Made by a program: the position numbers and the translations under genes. Positions 24,101 through 39,100 of a stretch of 64,000 bases of DNA are shown here, piece after piece (the first letter of the stretch is position 1; every line of letters starts with the position of its first letter). The stretch lies in the NCBI RefSeq assembly GCF_042477335.2, contig NC_091255.1, positions 26,514,501 through 26,578,500 on the forward strand. Reading direction: 5' to 3'. Below the pieces are notes generated by a model that worked only from the letters and a program-made list of their open reading frames with translations, was not told where the DNA came from and ran no database searches. The DNA comes from Ovis canadensis. Its lineage: Eukaryota > Chordata > Mammalia > Artiodactyla > Bovidae.

Positions 24101-27100
24101 AACACAGAGTAAATGATCTTTCTTATGGTTCTGTGATAACAGTCTCTCATTCATGGTTAACAGCAATTTTGCGCTCATTTTGAATCTGTTCACATAGTTT
24201 TCAGAGTGTTGATGGTTTATAGGATTTAATTCCATTGTTATTTTTAGAGGGTTAAGGAGTAGGATTGGTGTTTACTCCTGAGATTGTAGTGGTTATATTC
24301 CTGAATGTAGTCAGTTACTTTGGTTAAAGCGTGCCCGGTTCTTCCGTTGCTAACTTCCTGCCTCCATGTCTGTCTACCTTCCTTCCTTCCCTCCTGTAGG
24401 TCTTTGTCAGGTACATTAAATAAAAAGGTACTAGTTCTGCCCTTTGGGGTTCACAGGCCAGTGAGAGAGGCACACAATGGTGAGAGAGATCTAAGACCTC
24501 ATGGGAGCACAAAAAGAAAAATGCTTAGCTCTGGAAGAGGGTGCGGTGGCTTCCAACAGGAGAACTTCCACAAAGGCTGAAGAAATTCATCAAGCAGGCA
24601 AAAGAGGAAAAGGAGTTCACAGCAAGACTGGAAACAGAAGTCATGCCCAGAATAAAGTGAATGGCGTATCTGGGAGGTCTTGAATGAAGTCTTTTAGGCA
24701 ACAGAGTTACACAGTCAGATTTACATTAAAAAAAAAAAAAAAGACACTGCCCACAGTTCAGAAACTGTATTAGGGGTTTTAAAGAACTCAAAAGAGCCTA
24801 ATGAGAACTCCATGGCAGCAGTCCAGATGGGAAATGACTAAGGCAGTGACAGGTGAAGGTGAAGCAGAGCAGGTTTTAAGATCTTTTGGAGGTAGGATGA
24901 TGGCTGATTTTACTGAGCTCTTCCTGTTGGTGTTGGTGATTGCCCAGTTATAGGATGGAGGAGGAAGAGAAGGGTTTGGGATGCCCCAGGCCAGCGTGGT
25001 TTTAGAAGACTGGTGAATTGTACCATTGACTGACTCAGGACGTGAAGCGGGAGGGTGAGTGGCTAGACAGTTGGTTCCGGGTATGTTGAGCTTGAGGGGC
25101 TGAAGATGTCAGGAGCTGGAAATGTGGGTGTGATGCTAAGGAGAGAGGTCCTACCTGGAGAGGGGACTTTGGCCGGGAGTGGTGTGTACAGCACATCTGA
25201 ATCCATGGGGATAAGTAAAGTCATCAAGAGATAGCACAGTATGTTTGAAATGACTCCTTGAGTTGTTCATATTTCCACTCTTTCTCTGTACTTTCTTTTT
25301 TTAAAATTATTATTAGAGGATAATTGCTGGTATGTATATATAGGTCTCCTCCCTCCTGAACCTCCCTCCCACCTTCCACCCCATCTCTGGACTTTCAGAT
25401 GGTTCAGGGTCACTCTTACTATTAGAATTTAGGTTTACCTGAAATAGGACATTTTCAAAGACCCGTCTTTCTTTCTCCATTAAAAACATTAAAGTAAAAG
25501 TTACGTTTCAGTTAAAAAAAGGGGGGAGGGTACAATATGAGATGGGAAGGCTGCAGAACGTGGGACTCTGAGAGATGCCAACATTTAGAGGTCAGTTAAG
25601 GACAGAGGACTCAGGGAAGGAGACTGAATGCCGTCCGTCCTTCAGAGTGCTGTGCATGGCACAGAATAACAAGTGTGTCTGGCTCCCAAGTTTGTCACTT
25701 CAGCTGGAAGTCAGTCCCCTTTCTAGTCTCACTTAGAATATAGTACTAGTGTTATGTTTACATGCTGATTCCATTTCCGTCTTCTCTTCAAGGACACATG
25801 TTTATTTGCCACTGACCGTAACAGTGTGTTTGAGAAAATTCTTTTTAGCAGGACTGCAGAATCTTTCCCTTGGGGGCTCAGCATTTGGAAACAAACTCAG
25901 CAGCAGTTCAGGACAGGTCAAGAGCGTGTACCCATCAGCATGAGGCCTAACCAGTGTTTTTATTTTAGAAAATAAATCCTTTGAGGCACATACATGTTTG
26001 TTACAGCATCTGCTGCTAAATTTTCTTTTTTATATACTTCAGAAATATTTTTAAATTTCAAACTTTTTTCTCCTTTCCCTTCCCAAGGGATAAAAAAAAC
26101 TTATGGAATTTTGAGGATTCTGAAGCAGTGTTCGTATGCCTCTGTTTTCCTTTTGGTGAGGGGTAGGGTCATTGTTATGTGGTCTCAAAACGCTTGAGAA
26201 CCAGTACACAGTGAGAGAAAACCGTTCTGGTAGTGTTCTTCAGGGCTACGGAAGGACAGGGTCCCTGGGGACTTGGCCATACAATTGGTTGATAAACCAG
26301 GTTTCCACTTGTAGAGCAGAATCTTTCATCTCTGGCAGAATGCAGTCACCGTGTACCCCGTTCCTCTTGTGTTTCACTTTAAAGTCACTTCTAAAATAGT
26401 TTCTGCACTTGCTTTTGGGGAATTTGTGACATCACATAAGAATAGTTTTCAAGAGACGCGGAGACCCACCTAACACAGGTGACCGTTTTTCCTGTACTGG
26501 TTCTCTTATCCCCGATTGTAGGTGAGCTCGCCATTCGGGGAGGTGTAGGAGAACAGAATGAAAAGCTCTGGAGCTTTACCAAGAAAGCCTCGCACATCCA
26601 GCTGGACAGGTGAGAGCTCGTGTCTCTTGGGCTTAAACTGCTTTTCTTTCTTTTTTTCCCTCTCTCTCTCTCCTTCTCTTTTTCCTTGTTAAAAATTATG
26701 ATTCAAGGAGATAGAGAGTATATTTTTCAAAGTTTCACTACCCGTTACCAGTATTACTAGTGTGGAATAGTTGAGATTGTAATCTATGAAATAGAGCTAC
26801 TACAGATTTTCTTCAATCCTAATGTGTAAGAGAATCATTAAATTTTAAAAATTCTGGACATATCATTAAAACTGAGTCATAGCTCAGACCACAAAGTCCT
26901 GCTGTACAGCACGGGGAGTTGCATTCAGTAACCAATGATGGACCATAATGGAAGACGATATAAAAAAGAATGCATGTAATATGTGTAAGTGAATCACTTT
27001 GCCATACAGCAGAAATTAATGCAATACTGTAAATCAACTGTACTTCAATTAAAGAAAATTGAGTCACTACTCCGTAAACCAAATCTTTTGACATAAACTT

Positions 27101-30100
27101 GCCAGTTGCGATCCTATCCCTTTTCATCCCCCACTGCCATTAGCATTATTTACCAGCGGCTTCTGCATCCTTACAGCGTGTGACTGATTGAAAATGTTCC
27201 TTGTTAGGACGCCCCTGGCTGTGCAGTGGTTAGGACTTCACTCTCTCTTTGCTGAGGGCCTGGATTCAACCCCATGTTGGGGAACTAAAATCCCACGAGC
27301 CACACGTTTCAGCCAAAAAATAAATAAGTGAAATGAAAAATAAAATATTCTTTGTTAATTAAAAAAAATTGAGGTATAGTTGATTTGCAGTGTTGTATGC
27401 GTTTTGGGTATACAGCATGTGCTGTGCTTAGTTGCTCAGTCATGTCTGACTCTTGGCAACCCCACGGGCTGTAGCCCACCAGGCTCGCTCCTCTGTCCAT
27501 GGGTATTCTCCAAGCAAGGATACTGGAGTGGGTTGCCATGCCCTCCTCCAGGGGATCTTCCCAACCCAGGGATCGAACCCAGGTCTCCCACATGGCAGGC
27601 AGATTCTTTACCGATTAAGCTTCCAGGGAAGCCCAATACAACATAGTGATATGCAGTTTTTAAAAGCTATACTCCCTTGTATTTTTAACTCTTGGTTAAA
27701 AGTCTCATAAACATGAGCTTTCTGTCCTCAGCCTACCAGAAGTGCCTTTACTGGTCGACGTGCCTTGCTTATCTGCTCAGTTGGATGACTCAATTCTTAA
27801 CATAGTGAAAGACCATATTTTTAAACATGGAACAGTAGCATCTCGCCCGCCGGTACAGATAGAAGAGCTGATAGAGAAGCCTGGAGGCATCATCGTACGG
27901 TGGTGTAAGGTATGTAATTCAGAACTGTAGAAGTGGCTTCAGCGTTATGAATTTGAGTTTTGGGGGCCTTTACAATTTTTTTTATTCGTTACCTTTGACT
28001 GTTTTCTTCTCTGCATGAAGAAAAATGCCTTTTGCTTTACAATTAAGGTCATAGGGAACTTGAACTAGCTGTTGCTTTGAGATAAACAGTTTTGAAGGTA
28101 CTTTTTCAAATCTCTGTATCAAAATGTTTCCCATCACACATTTCCCAAACATAACTTGGCGAGTTGAGAATTGCTCCCATTTCTGTTTATTAGAAAAGTT
28201 CAGAAGGTGTTAGTGAATGTTGGGTGTTGGATATTTTTCTGTTAAACATTGAACTAGTACCTCTGAAATAAAAGTTCAAAAGTATGTTCTTTTCCCCCAC
28301 ACTCTCAGCATTACCAAGAATTTTGTGTATTAAGTCATATTAAACATGTGATAAGTCCTATTATGCATGTGAATTACCATATTTTAGATAAAAACCATGT
28401 CCAAGTGAGTCATAATATCTTGGCTGTTGACAAATACATCATTCAGAGGTGGGTGGTCAGCTTCTGGAAACTGTTTTCTTCAATGGGATTTTTACTTTTG
28501 TTATAACATTTTTTTTCTTGTCTTTGATTAATTTTTTATTTATTTCATTGTTTTTAATGAAGTTTAAAAAATGAAGCCTTTGTACAGAAGAAAGAAGTAG
28601 AGATACTTTTGTTGGTTCAAAACAAAGACTCTTATTCTATTTCTGTTTTTTTTTTGCCTGTCAGTTCTTTTGCTATAAGTATAATTATTCATGCTTTCTT
28701 GTGTACACAGTTAAGATTTTCTAAAGTATGTATAGCTGTAAAACTATGAGGTAGCATACTGGATCTGTACTCTACCAGGAGATAACCAAACTCTTCCCAA
28801 AGTGATTGTCCCCAAGTGTCCTTCTGCCAGGAGTGCACGGATTCCTCTTACTCTGCGTCTTCACCAGCACTTGGCATTGTCAGACTTTATACCTTTGCCA
28901 GTATAGTACCTCATTGTGGGTTTTGATTGCATTTTCCATACTACAAGTTAGGCTGAATATCTTTATATGTTTTCAGCTGCTTATATTTCTTACTCTGTAA
29001 AACACTTACTCATGTCTTCTGTGCATTTCCCTTGCTGGCTGCTTTGTCTTCTATTAATTTTACAAAGTCCTTTATATATTTCAGATATTACCTCTCTCTT
29101 AGTTATACGAATAATGTAGTTGCGGGATGCTTGTCTTTGAATTTTGACTGCCTTATCTTGGGCTTTATTGCGTAGGAAACACGTCATTACTTCAAAGGAA
29201 GCAGATCTGTTCATATCAGACCGGGGTCATAAAGCACATGGTTCAGGGACTTCTGGCAGTCCAGTGGTTAAGAATCTGCCTGCCAGTGTAGGGGATGCAG
29301 ATTCAGTCCTTGATCGGGAAACTAAGATCCCACACGTCTAGGGGCAACTAAATCCAAGTGCTGCAATGAAGACTCAGTGCAGCAAAAAAATAAAATAAAA
29401 ACACATGGTTCAGTAAGGAAAAGAAGGGAAATGATGATGTCATATTTTCTCTGAGCTTCCTGAGACCAGCCCATATTCAGCATGTGGGCCTGTTTGCTCA
29501 GCCCCAAAGGCCCCCGTTCAGAGTTAGGTTGTGATGCTGAGAGAAGTTGTTCTCTGACTCCTACCTAACGTAAAGCCTTTCTCCCCAGGTGGATGACGAC
29601 TTTACCGCCCAAGATTACAGGCTCCAGTTCCGTAAATGTACTTCCAATCATTTTGAGGATGTATACGTAGGCTCTGAAACGGAATTCATTGTATTGCACA
29701 TAGACCCCAACGTTGATTATCAGTTCAGAGTCTGTGCCCGAGGAGACGGCCGACAGGAGTGGAGTCCATGGAGCGTCCCCCAGATCGGTCATTCCACGCT
29801 GGTGCCGCATGGTATGCTGTTCCCCTCTTACTCCTGAAACTTTCCTATGTATGAAGACTTGTATTGTTTGCTAAAAGGCAGCCCACTGACAACCCTTTTT
29901 CCTAAGGATAGACCGTGAATTGATGGAGAATGACATGAGACATGTCTTTTACTTCCTGCTCAAATTCTTTCATGTGAATTTGGTAAATTTTCATTCATTC
30001 TTCTCTCAAACGTCCCCAAATAGGCTAAACAGGTGGTTCAAGTGGTAAAGAACCCGCTTGCCGATGCAGGAGATGTGGGTTCAATTCCTGAGTTGGGAAG

Positions 30101-33100
30101 ATCCCCTTTAGTAGGAGATGGCAACCCACTACAGTATTCTTGCCTGGAGAATCCCATGGACAGAGGAGCCCGGTGGGCTACAGTCCACGGGGTTGCAAAG
30201 AGTCAGACTCGACTGAGCATGCATGCACACAAGGTTCCCCAAATAGTGCCAGATAGGATTAGAAACGTCCCTAAAACCAAAGATTTTTAAATATTGCCTA
30301 GAAGACTGCAATATTTAACACAAACCTTCAATGTATATCTTGGTAGGGGCTTTAAAAAAAAAAGGCTTATGATTTGAAATTGATCTCTCTTGTATTACTT
30401 TTTAAAAATATTTAGACTCATTTGTTAATTACCTCTTAGTCAGGTTGGAATAAGCTCAAACATGATTTTATTGAGTAGTAGGGGATAATGCTTGTTTGAT
30501 CTTCCTTGCCACAAATGTGCAAGAAGAGACTAAAATCTTCTTTGTGATATGTAGAATTAACCATGATACCCTGTCACTGAATTTTTCCTTTTATTGAACT
30601 TGCCCATGACTCCTAACAGTAACTAGCATCTTCCGAGTTTTATTTAATATATCTGTGTTGAAGATTTCCCCCAAGTGATTGTAACAATTTTCCATATCTT
30701 TTGCTTTTTAAAAAGAGTGGACAGCTGGCTTTGAGGGGTACAGTCTGAGCAGTCGGAGAAACATAGCGCTTCGTAACGATGCCGAGTCGTCCGGTGTTCT
30801 CTACTCCAGCGCCCCCACTTACTTCTGTGGGCAGACATTAACATTCAGGCAAGTGGATATTAAAAGATCTGACTCTCAGGCCTTGGGCAGTAGCGGGAAG
30901 TACTCAGAGCATCCAGGAGCTTCTGATCTAGAGAGTCCTGAGTTTATTCCATCATTTCTAGGCAGTATTACCTTGGAGCAATTTCCTTATTTCTCTTTGC
31001 TTCGCTTTTCTCATATGTAGTCATAGGGTTATTCTGAGCATGAAGTGAGATAATGTATATAAAATGCCTTCCTTTGCTTGATAACATAGTGCATATTCAC
31101 TGTGTTTGGGTCTTCTTTCTTCCTGGTAAATAGAGATAAACAGAATGTTTCTCAAAAGTCCATCTTAAAAATTCAGAGGTCCCCAATTATTTTTTTCCTT
31201 TGTGAATCCATAAGAGCAGGTGTCAGTGAAAGACAGCCTAAACATACTGTTATATAGATACATATGGTATATATGTTTAGTGTCTGTAAAATAAAATGGA
31301 AAACAAGCCTCTCCTGCCGCCAGTTAATTTTCTATTTCTTCACCCATTGCTCCCTGTGTTAGAAAAATTCCCTTTTCCTTGTTTTCATGTTTTCTGAGAT
31401 ACATGTTTCTCTGTAGTCTTGTTTCTAAATAACTTTTCCTGAGAACAAAGCCCAGTTTTGATTGAGGAAAGTAAAGCTCACCTGATGTTCACCATACACC
31501 CCTCAGTATAGCAAGCTCTCCTCTAGGTTTTTTTTTTTTTTTTAAACTTTATTTATTTATTTAGACTGCACTGGTCTTGGTTGCAGCACGCGGGTTTGGT
31601 TGCTCAACAGCATGTGGGATTTTAGTTTCCCAGGCAGGGATCAAACCCACGTCCTCTGCACTGGAAGGCCAGTTCTTAGCCACTGGACCACCAGGGAAGT
31701 CCCTCTCCTCTAGGTTTTAAGTCATGAGAATCATGGGATTTTATTGTGAATGCTTGTTCCGGGTTACTCTTGTTCTCAATCTCTTGTTGTATAAGGCATG
31801 GAGAGTATCTGAAGGTTTTCTCTAAGCTAATGTTGCCATGTTCTCCACCAGCCAAGTCATTTGAACTGTCAGCATGATCAGAATGCGCTAGTTTATGCTT
31901 TGCCTCATTTCTGACACCTCCCCTTGCCCCTTACGTTAAATGAAAGAATGACTTAATAACCAGGAAAATACTGACAGAGAAGTAAGGAGTCTAGTACCTA
32001 ACATCAATTAGTTATTCCCCGGGTAACCAGTTTTCTGAACTAACAAATCTCTTCTCTGCTTATGTCCCTTGTTGATAGAGATACTCCCATTAGTGAGTCT
32101 TCTGAGAACAAAGGACTTCTGTATAATGACAGGGCTTCCTGAGTTAATAGGTTCAGGCCAGATCTCTCAGCTCATAACAAGAAGAATAATCAGTGTAATA
32201 TTGCAGTTTTAAGTTGGATTTACCATGTGCCAGGTGCTATTCTAAGCACTTCACTTATTGATTCTCATAACCCAGTGAAATAGGTTTAGTTACCCATTTT
32301 ATGGATGAAGATACTGAGGCACAGGGAAGCCCAGTCACTTACCCATAACTAGTAAATGGCAAAGCTGGGACTTGAACCCAGTCAGTCTGGGTCCCATGAT
32401 TTTAACACTGGTCTTTATTGCTTCTTGGGCTTCCCTGTGGCAGGAAAATAATTCTCCTGACTTGAATTTGATCCCTGGGTTGTGAAGATCCCCTGGAGAA
32501 GGAAATGGCTATCCACTCCAGTGTTCTTGCCTGGGAAATCCCATGGTAGAGGAGCCTGGCAGGCTACAGTCCATGGGGTTGCAAAGAGTCGGACACGACT
32601 TAGCAACTAAACAACAAACAGCGATATTGCTTCTTGTTAAGTCTTTTTCATGCCAGAGTGTGGAAATGTACAGTTTTTCCATATCCTTAGCTCTTTTCCT
32701 TTCCCCTCTTCTGTGACTTTTCTCCCTTGGTGATGGTGATCGGATGCTCTTCTACCGGTAACTTCTTCCTCTGTGAACCAAGGGGAACCCGGCCAGTAGA
32801 TGACCCACTTAGGTTTATTTCTTAAGTCATTCAATAAATGTTTTTAGGTTACGACATTAGAAATTACACTCTGATTTACACCCACCTACTTTCTGCAGCC
32901 TGTGTCCTGACACTTATTTGGCCTTAATAACCCATTAGCTCCTCCCTCCTCCTCCAAAGGTGCTTGACTGGGCTCCTCTTGGCAGGTGATTAACTGACAG
33001 TTAAGCTCAGTGTTACCTTAGTCAGACCTTTGGATTTTTGTCATTTTTCCTTTGAAAGTGGATTGAAACTGTTTTCTTTCCTTGTTTAAAGTAATGCCAG

Positions 33101-36100
33101 TCATTGGCCATGAAGGCAGAAGATGTGAATGGTGTGTTTGTGTGTGGGGGCACCGTCTTGTGTTTGGGGGGAGGGCGCAGGCAGATAGGCCTACTTGAAT
33201 AAAGGTAAACTTTACCTAGTTTTTTAAGGACTTCATAGTCAGAAGGGTGATTATACTTCTGCAGGCCCTGTCCTGTGGCTCAACCCAGTCTATGCTGAAG
33301 TTTCTGAAATGCTTAGAGCTGCTGATGTCAAAGAAACCTGTTACTGGCCAGCTCTTAACAGTCTCTCCAGCCCAGTCTCAGGTGATGCCCGGGTCCCCTC
33401 CTTCCCGGCCACTCCCTGACTTCCTGTCTTGAATATTCCTGCCTTCCCTTGCTTCTAAAATTTCCTGATTTTACTATTTTTTAAACCAATGTTTACCGTC
33501 TCTTCTCTACCACCCCCTTTCTTTAGCTTCCCTTCGTCTGATAAAATATTTGCTGATCTATAAAGTGTGTAGAAATATTTCAGAATATCACTGTTACTCA
33601 GACTTGAGCCCTGAGAATGGACTCTATGCATTAGTAGTTTGATATTAAGTAAAGAATCTGGGATATTGAGAAATCTCATTTTTATAAGAGCATATCCGGG
33701 AAGAAGAAAATTTTCTTTGATGGTGAGACTTTTGTCTTAGTTCAGAAAATTATTTAATAATTCTTGGTTACCTGTGAATAAAGGAACTTTGTAATCCTCA
33801 TTTCTCCTGTAAACATTGTCATAGTCAGCTTATGTACTATTGTTGCAAATAGCCTTGCTTTGCCCAATGCCAAAGAAGCCTAGAGGGAGAGTAGTCTTCC
33901 GCTGTTGCTGTAAATGTTTGGCAAAGCGCTTAATTTTTTAAGTTTTATTTTTTGCAATTGTTACCTACAATGAAGGCATCCCAGGTGACTCAGTGGTAAA
34001 TGAATCCACCTGCCCATTTAGGGAATGGGAATTTGATCCCTGGGTCAGGAAGATCCCCTGAAGGAGGAAACAGCAACAAATCTTCTTGCCTGGAAAATTC
34101 CATGGAACGAAGAGCCTGGCAGGGTACAGCCCATGGAGTGACAAAGAGTTGGATACTACTGAGTCCATCCATAATGAGCTTTCTGAGCCTGGATAGTGTT
34201 TGGAGAGGAGGTGGTGGTGTAAGCTTGTATGTTCTCCTCCATACCGGGCTTTTTCAGTTTGGAGGGAAGTGTGGCTAAAGTTGACCTTGGAGCATGGGTA
34301 TTGTCGCAGCACTTGACGACATTGCCATGGGAATAATAGAGCGTGATTTTGGTTCTCTCGTACATATATATTCACTGGAAAATAAATAAAAACAGGGGCT
34401 TCCCTGGCAGTCCAGTGGTTAAGACTGTATGCTTCCACTGCAGGGGGCTCCAGTACGTCCCTGATTGGGGAACTAAGATCCCACGTGTGGTGCTGTCAAA
34501 ACAAACAAAATATATGAGATTTAGAAAGTCGGTCATGACGATCCTATATGCAAGGCACTGTAAGAGAGACAGATGTAAAGAACAGACTTTGGACTCTGTG
34601 GGAGAATGCAAGGGTGGGATGATTTGAGAGAATAGCACTGAACCATGTGCATTACCTTATGTAAAATGGGTGACCGGTGCAAGTTCAGTGCGGGAAGCAG
34701 GGCACTCAAAGCTGGTGTTCTGGGACAACCCAGAGGGGTGGGGGGTGGGGAGGGAGGTGGGAGGGGGTTCAGGATGAGGGCACATCTTGTACACGTGGCT
34801 GATTCATGTTGATGTATGGCTAAAACTATCACAATACTGTGGAGAAATTATCCTCCAATTAAATAAATAAATTTAAAAAAAATCTTCCTTTCTAACAGCC
34901 TTCCTTATCCTGGTAGCCTTGGAAGTTACTGTCTTCCTCTTTCCCCATGAGGAAATGAGAGCAGAGAGAGACTGACTCATCAATATTTAAATCCTGAGCG
35001 GCTCACCGCAGTCGGTGCTCTTAACCACTGTGCTACCCTGCCTTTCACAAGTAACATGACATGGTAACTCAGCTGGCTAACTTTTTTCTTCCAAGAACAT
35101 CAAAAAGTAAAGTTCCACTAGCACGTTCACAGGTCCTCCCCTAGGCAGTGGGGCCAGGATTTGGTAGCTGGTGCTGAGATTGACAACCCTTGGTTATATC
35201 CTTGCCCTGGGACTGGGTCAGTGGCGACCGTCAATCAGTGGGACGGGGGTTGGGGGGGAGTCATGTTCCAGTTACTTATTGTTGTGTAACAAGCCACCCC
35301 CAAACTTAAACAACTCTAGTCACTTATTTAGCTCAGGAAACTGCAGTTCGCAGAGTATGGCAAGGACAGCTCATCTCTGCTTATGTGGAGTCAGCTGGGG
35401 TGGTTTGACCAAGGGTGGTGGATCAGCTTCCAAGATGACTTGTTGACATGGCTGGCAGATCGATTCTGGTTCCTGGGGCCTCTCTGTGGACTGCCTGTGC
35501 CTGCTTATAGCCTGCTGGCTGGGTTCCAAGAATAAGCATCCCAAGAGATAGGAAATAGAAGCTGACAGTTTCTTAAGGTCTGAGCCTGGAAACTAACCTA
35601 GTGTTACTTCTACCATGTTTTGTTGCTCAACTGGTCACAGAGTCCAGATCCCAGGGAGGAGGCTTAGACCCTGCTTTATTTATTTATATTTTTTGCCGTG
35701 TCTTGAAACATGCAGGATCTTAGTTCCGCAACCAGGGATCAAACCTGTGCCCACTGCCCAGTCTTAATTACTGGACTGCCAGGGAGAGCCTTAGATCCAC
35801 CTTTTTTTGTTGTTTTGATTGCACCTTCCTTGACCAGCACTGAGACTCACCCCCTGGAGTGGAAGTACAGAGTCTTAACTGCTGGACCACCAGGGGAAGT
35901 CCCTAGACCCTGCTTCTTGATGGAAGAAATATCAATTAATTTGGAGGCTTTCTGTTAGAAATGCCATGGTTGGTAGCTGTTAGAAAGGGGTTTCTTGGAA
36001 TATGTGCATTTGGTTTAATGCTTGCCGTTGGTTGGACATTAGCATTACCTTTTCTGAATGAATTTAAGCTGGAGGAGATCTTTATTTTCCTGTACAAGCT

Positions 36101-39100
36101 TGGTCTCTGTCATTACCAAGTGTATCTTCAATATTAATTACTACCTCTTCATATCGTAAAAAAAAAAAAAACAAAAATCTCAGTCTAATATAATTTTATC
36201 TGGAAAAATCCCATCTGGGCATAATCTCTACTAGGATTAGGAAGTTAATTTAACTATAGGGTCTTTGAAATCTTGTCAGTTTCTTCTTTTATTGAGATAG
36301 TGCCCTGTCCTAGGAGAATACAGCTTTGCTGGTGTTTTCTGTTTTGTTTGCGTGATCCCCTCTGGAGGCTTGATGTGTAGTTCTTTCAGGGTGAAGCTTG
36401 TCTCTTATTCCCCAGGTGTGGGGAATGTTGTCAGACAGAAGTTTTCCCCACAGACCTTTTATTATAGACTTGGATGAGATAAGACAGGTGGTTCCTAAGT
36501 AGACTAAGGATTCTGCAGGTTTCAGTTTGTTTGTAGAGAGAGGATGACATGAACTCATAGAATCATATCTGCTTTGGGATGTTCACAAGGAGTTATAACT
36601 ATTCCTTACAGATAATCTGAGGAATATTTCTTGTACTTTTTTCCTATCCATGTCTCTCTGTCTGAAACTGCTCTTCTAAAATATATAAGGACAGTTCTCC
36701 TGCTCACCTGAGGTCTTTCTGAATAATGCTGACCGTTTCATTCAATTCTTATTCCACTCTGATGGTGTTTACAGTATTTGGTATGGTTGGGAATGCAAAG
36801 TTTGAAAAAAAAGGAAAAACAAGAACCTTTGGCTAGTAGTTTATAAGTTAGGATAAGAGAGATACTGAGGAACTTCCCTGGTGGTGCAGTGGCTAAGACT
36901 GTGCACTTCCAGCGCTTCCATTGCAGAGGGTACTGGTTTGATCCCTGGTCAGGGGACTAAGATCCCACATGCTGTTCAGCGTGGCTAAAAATAAATAAAC
37001 TAGTAGCACCGTAGCACCATTAAAAAAATATGATTAGACAGTCAAACCTTAAAAAAAAAATCCTGAATGCTGTGAGATATAGGGGAAGGGAAATTTACTT
37101 ATAGATGAGGGGATGATGAAGGCTTTATCTCAGAGCTGGAAAGGACAGTTCAGGTAGGGAAATAAAGCAAGAGCCAAAGATATGGAGGAGGAAAAATATG
37201 GAGAACAGGAAGTAATTAGTGTAAATGGGGTTGAGACAGGTACATAGTCAGAAAGAGCCCCAGAAAAGTAGGATATTCTTAGTTCTGAAGTGTTTAATGA
37301 GTTAATGTCTATAAATCCTCATTACATGCTCAGGAGGTAGAAATGTTATATAGATGAGGAAACTGAGGTGTTAGAAGATTAAACCACCTGCCTGAGGTTG
37401 TACAGATTCTTTTGGGGGGGATTCGTACCGTGAGGCATGTGGGATCTTAACCAGGGAGGGAACCTGTGCCTCTTGCAGTGGAAGCGTGGTGTCCTAACCA
37501 CTGGACCCCCAGGGAGTTCCCTGTATAGATTCTTCTAGTTATCCTGAGATTGAGATCCTGGCAGTCCAGCCCTGTAGGCCTCTCTCTGCTTGGACCTAGA
37601 ATGTGACAGGAAGCCATTGGAGGACGTTGAGCAGATGAATGAGGTGATCTGCCGTGCATTTTACAGGTTGTTTTGGCTGCTGGGTGGAAAGAAGTCTGGA
37701 AAGTGGTGAAGGCCTGGAGACCGGTTAGGAGGCTGGAGAGGGGGGGCAAAAACGTTACCAGGAATGAGGGAAAAGCTGCGCTCAGCATTCCAGGGTTAAT
37801 CTTGGTAACAGCTCATGGTGACTTGGACCAGAAGTTAGTGATAAATGGTCAGAATCCAGGTTTATTTTGAAGGAAGCACTGACAGGATTTATTGACAAGT
37901 TGGTTGTGGGGTATGAGAAAAGTGTAACCTCGGGGTTTTCCGAGTAAGTAACTTAGGGTAGAATTGTCATTTACTAAAGTAGGCGAGGCCTTTTGAGGAG
38001 CCTATTTCTGGGTGAATATCAGTTTGTTTTTTCACAAATTAATTTCCTTATAAGACATTTAAGTGAAGATGTGGAGTGGACAGTGGATATACAAGTGTGG
38101 AGTTAAGTGGCGGAGACCAGGCTGAAGATACTAGCGAGAGTTTTGTGGGTTTTTTTAGTTTTTTTGGTCTGCACTGTGCAGCATGTGGGATCTTTGTTCT
38201 CTGACCAAGGATTGAACCTGTACTCCCTGCATTGGAGGTGTGGGTCTTAACCACTGGACTGCCAGGGAAGTCCAACTTCAGAGGTTTGAACATGGTGGTT
38301 TAGTCGCTAAGTCATGTCCTTCTCTTGTCAACCCCAAGGACTGTAGCCTGACAGGCTCCTCTGTCCATGGGATTTTCCAGGCAAGAGTACTGGAGTGGGT
38401 TGCCATTTCCTTCTTCAGGGGATCTTCCTGACCCAAGAATTGAACCCAGGTCTTCTGCATTGCAGGGGGATTCTTTACCAACTGAGCTACGAGGAAAGCA
38501 CGGTTTTAACATATAGATGAGTATTTAGAGCCATGAGACTTGATAAGATCAGCAAGGGAATGAGTGTAGGAAGAGGACACTGGAGAATCTACCATTTAAC
38601 TTTTGGGAGAAAGAAGGAACTAAGAAAGGATTCTGAGGAAGAGCAGCAAGTGAGATAGATGGAAAAAGTGAGAGCATGTGGTGTCCTTGAAGCCAAGCAA
38701 AGAGAGAGTTTCCAAGAGGGGCTAGTGATCAAATGCTGCTGACCCAACAGAAAAGAAAAGGGCTGAGAATTGACCTTTGGGTTTGCAGCGTGGATGTTGC
38801 TTGGTGACCCTGACATGAATAGTTTCAGGAGAGTTGTTGGGGAGGAAGTTTGGTCAGAGTGGGTTTATTTATTTATTTATTTATTTATTTTTGTATAAGA
38901 TTTATTTTTATTTTTTTAATTTTAAAATCTTTAATTCTTACATGCGTTCCCAAACATGAACCCCCCTCCCACCTCCCTCCCCATAACATCTCTCTAAAAA
39001 GAGAGATGAGATCTTCTGGGACCAGTAGCTACATAGCAGTACCTTAGTTCTGAATTTTTTCCACTTCTGGAAACTTTTTGGAGGAATGAAAGAGGTGGGG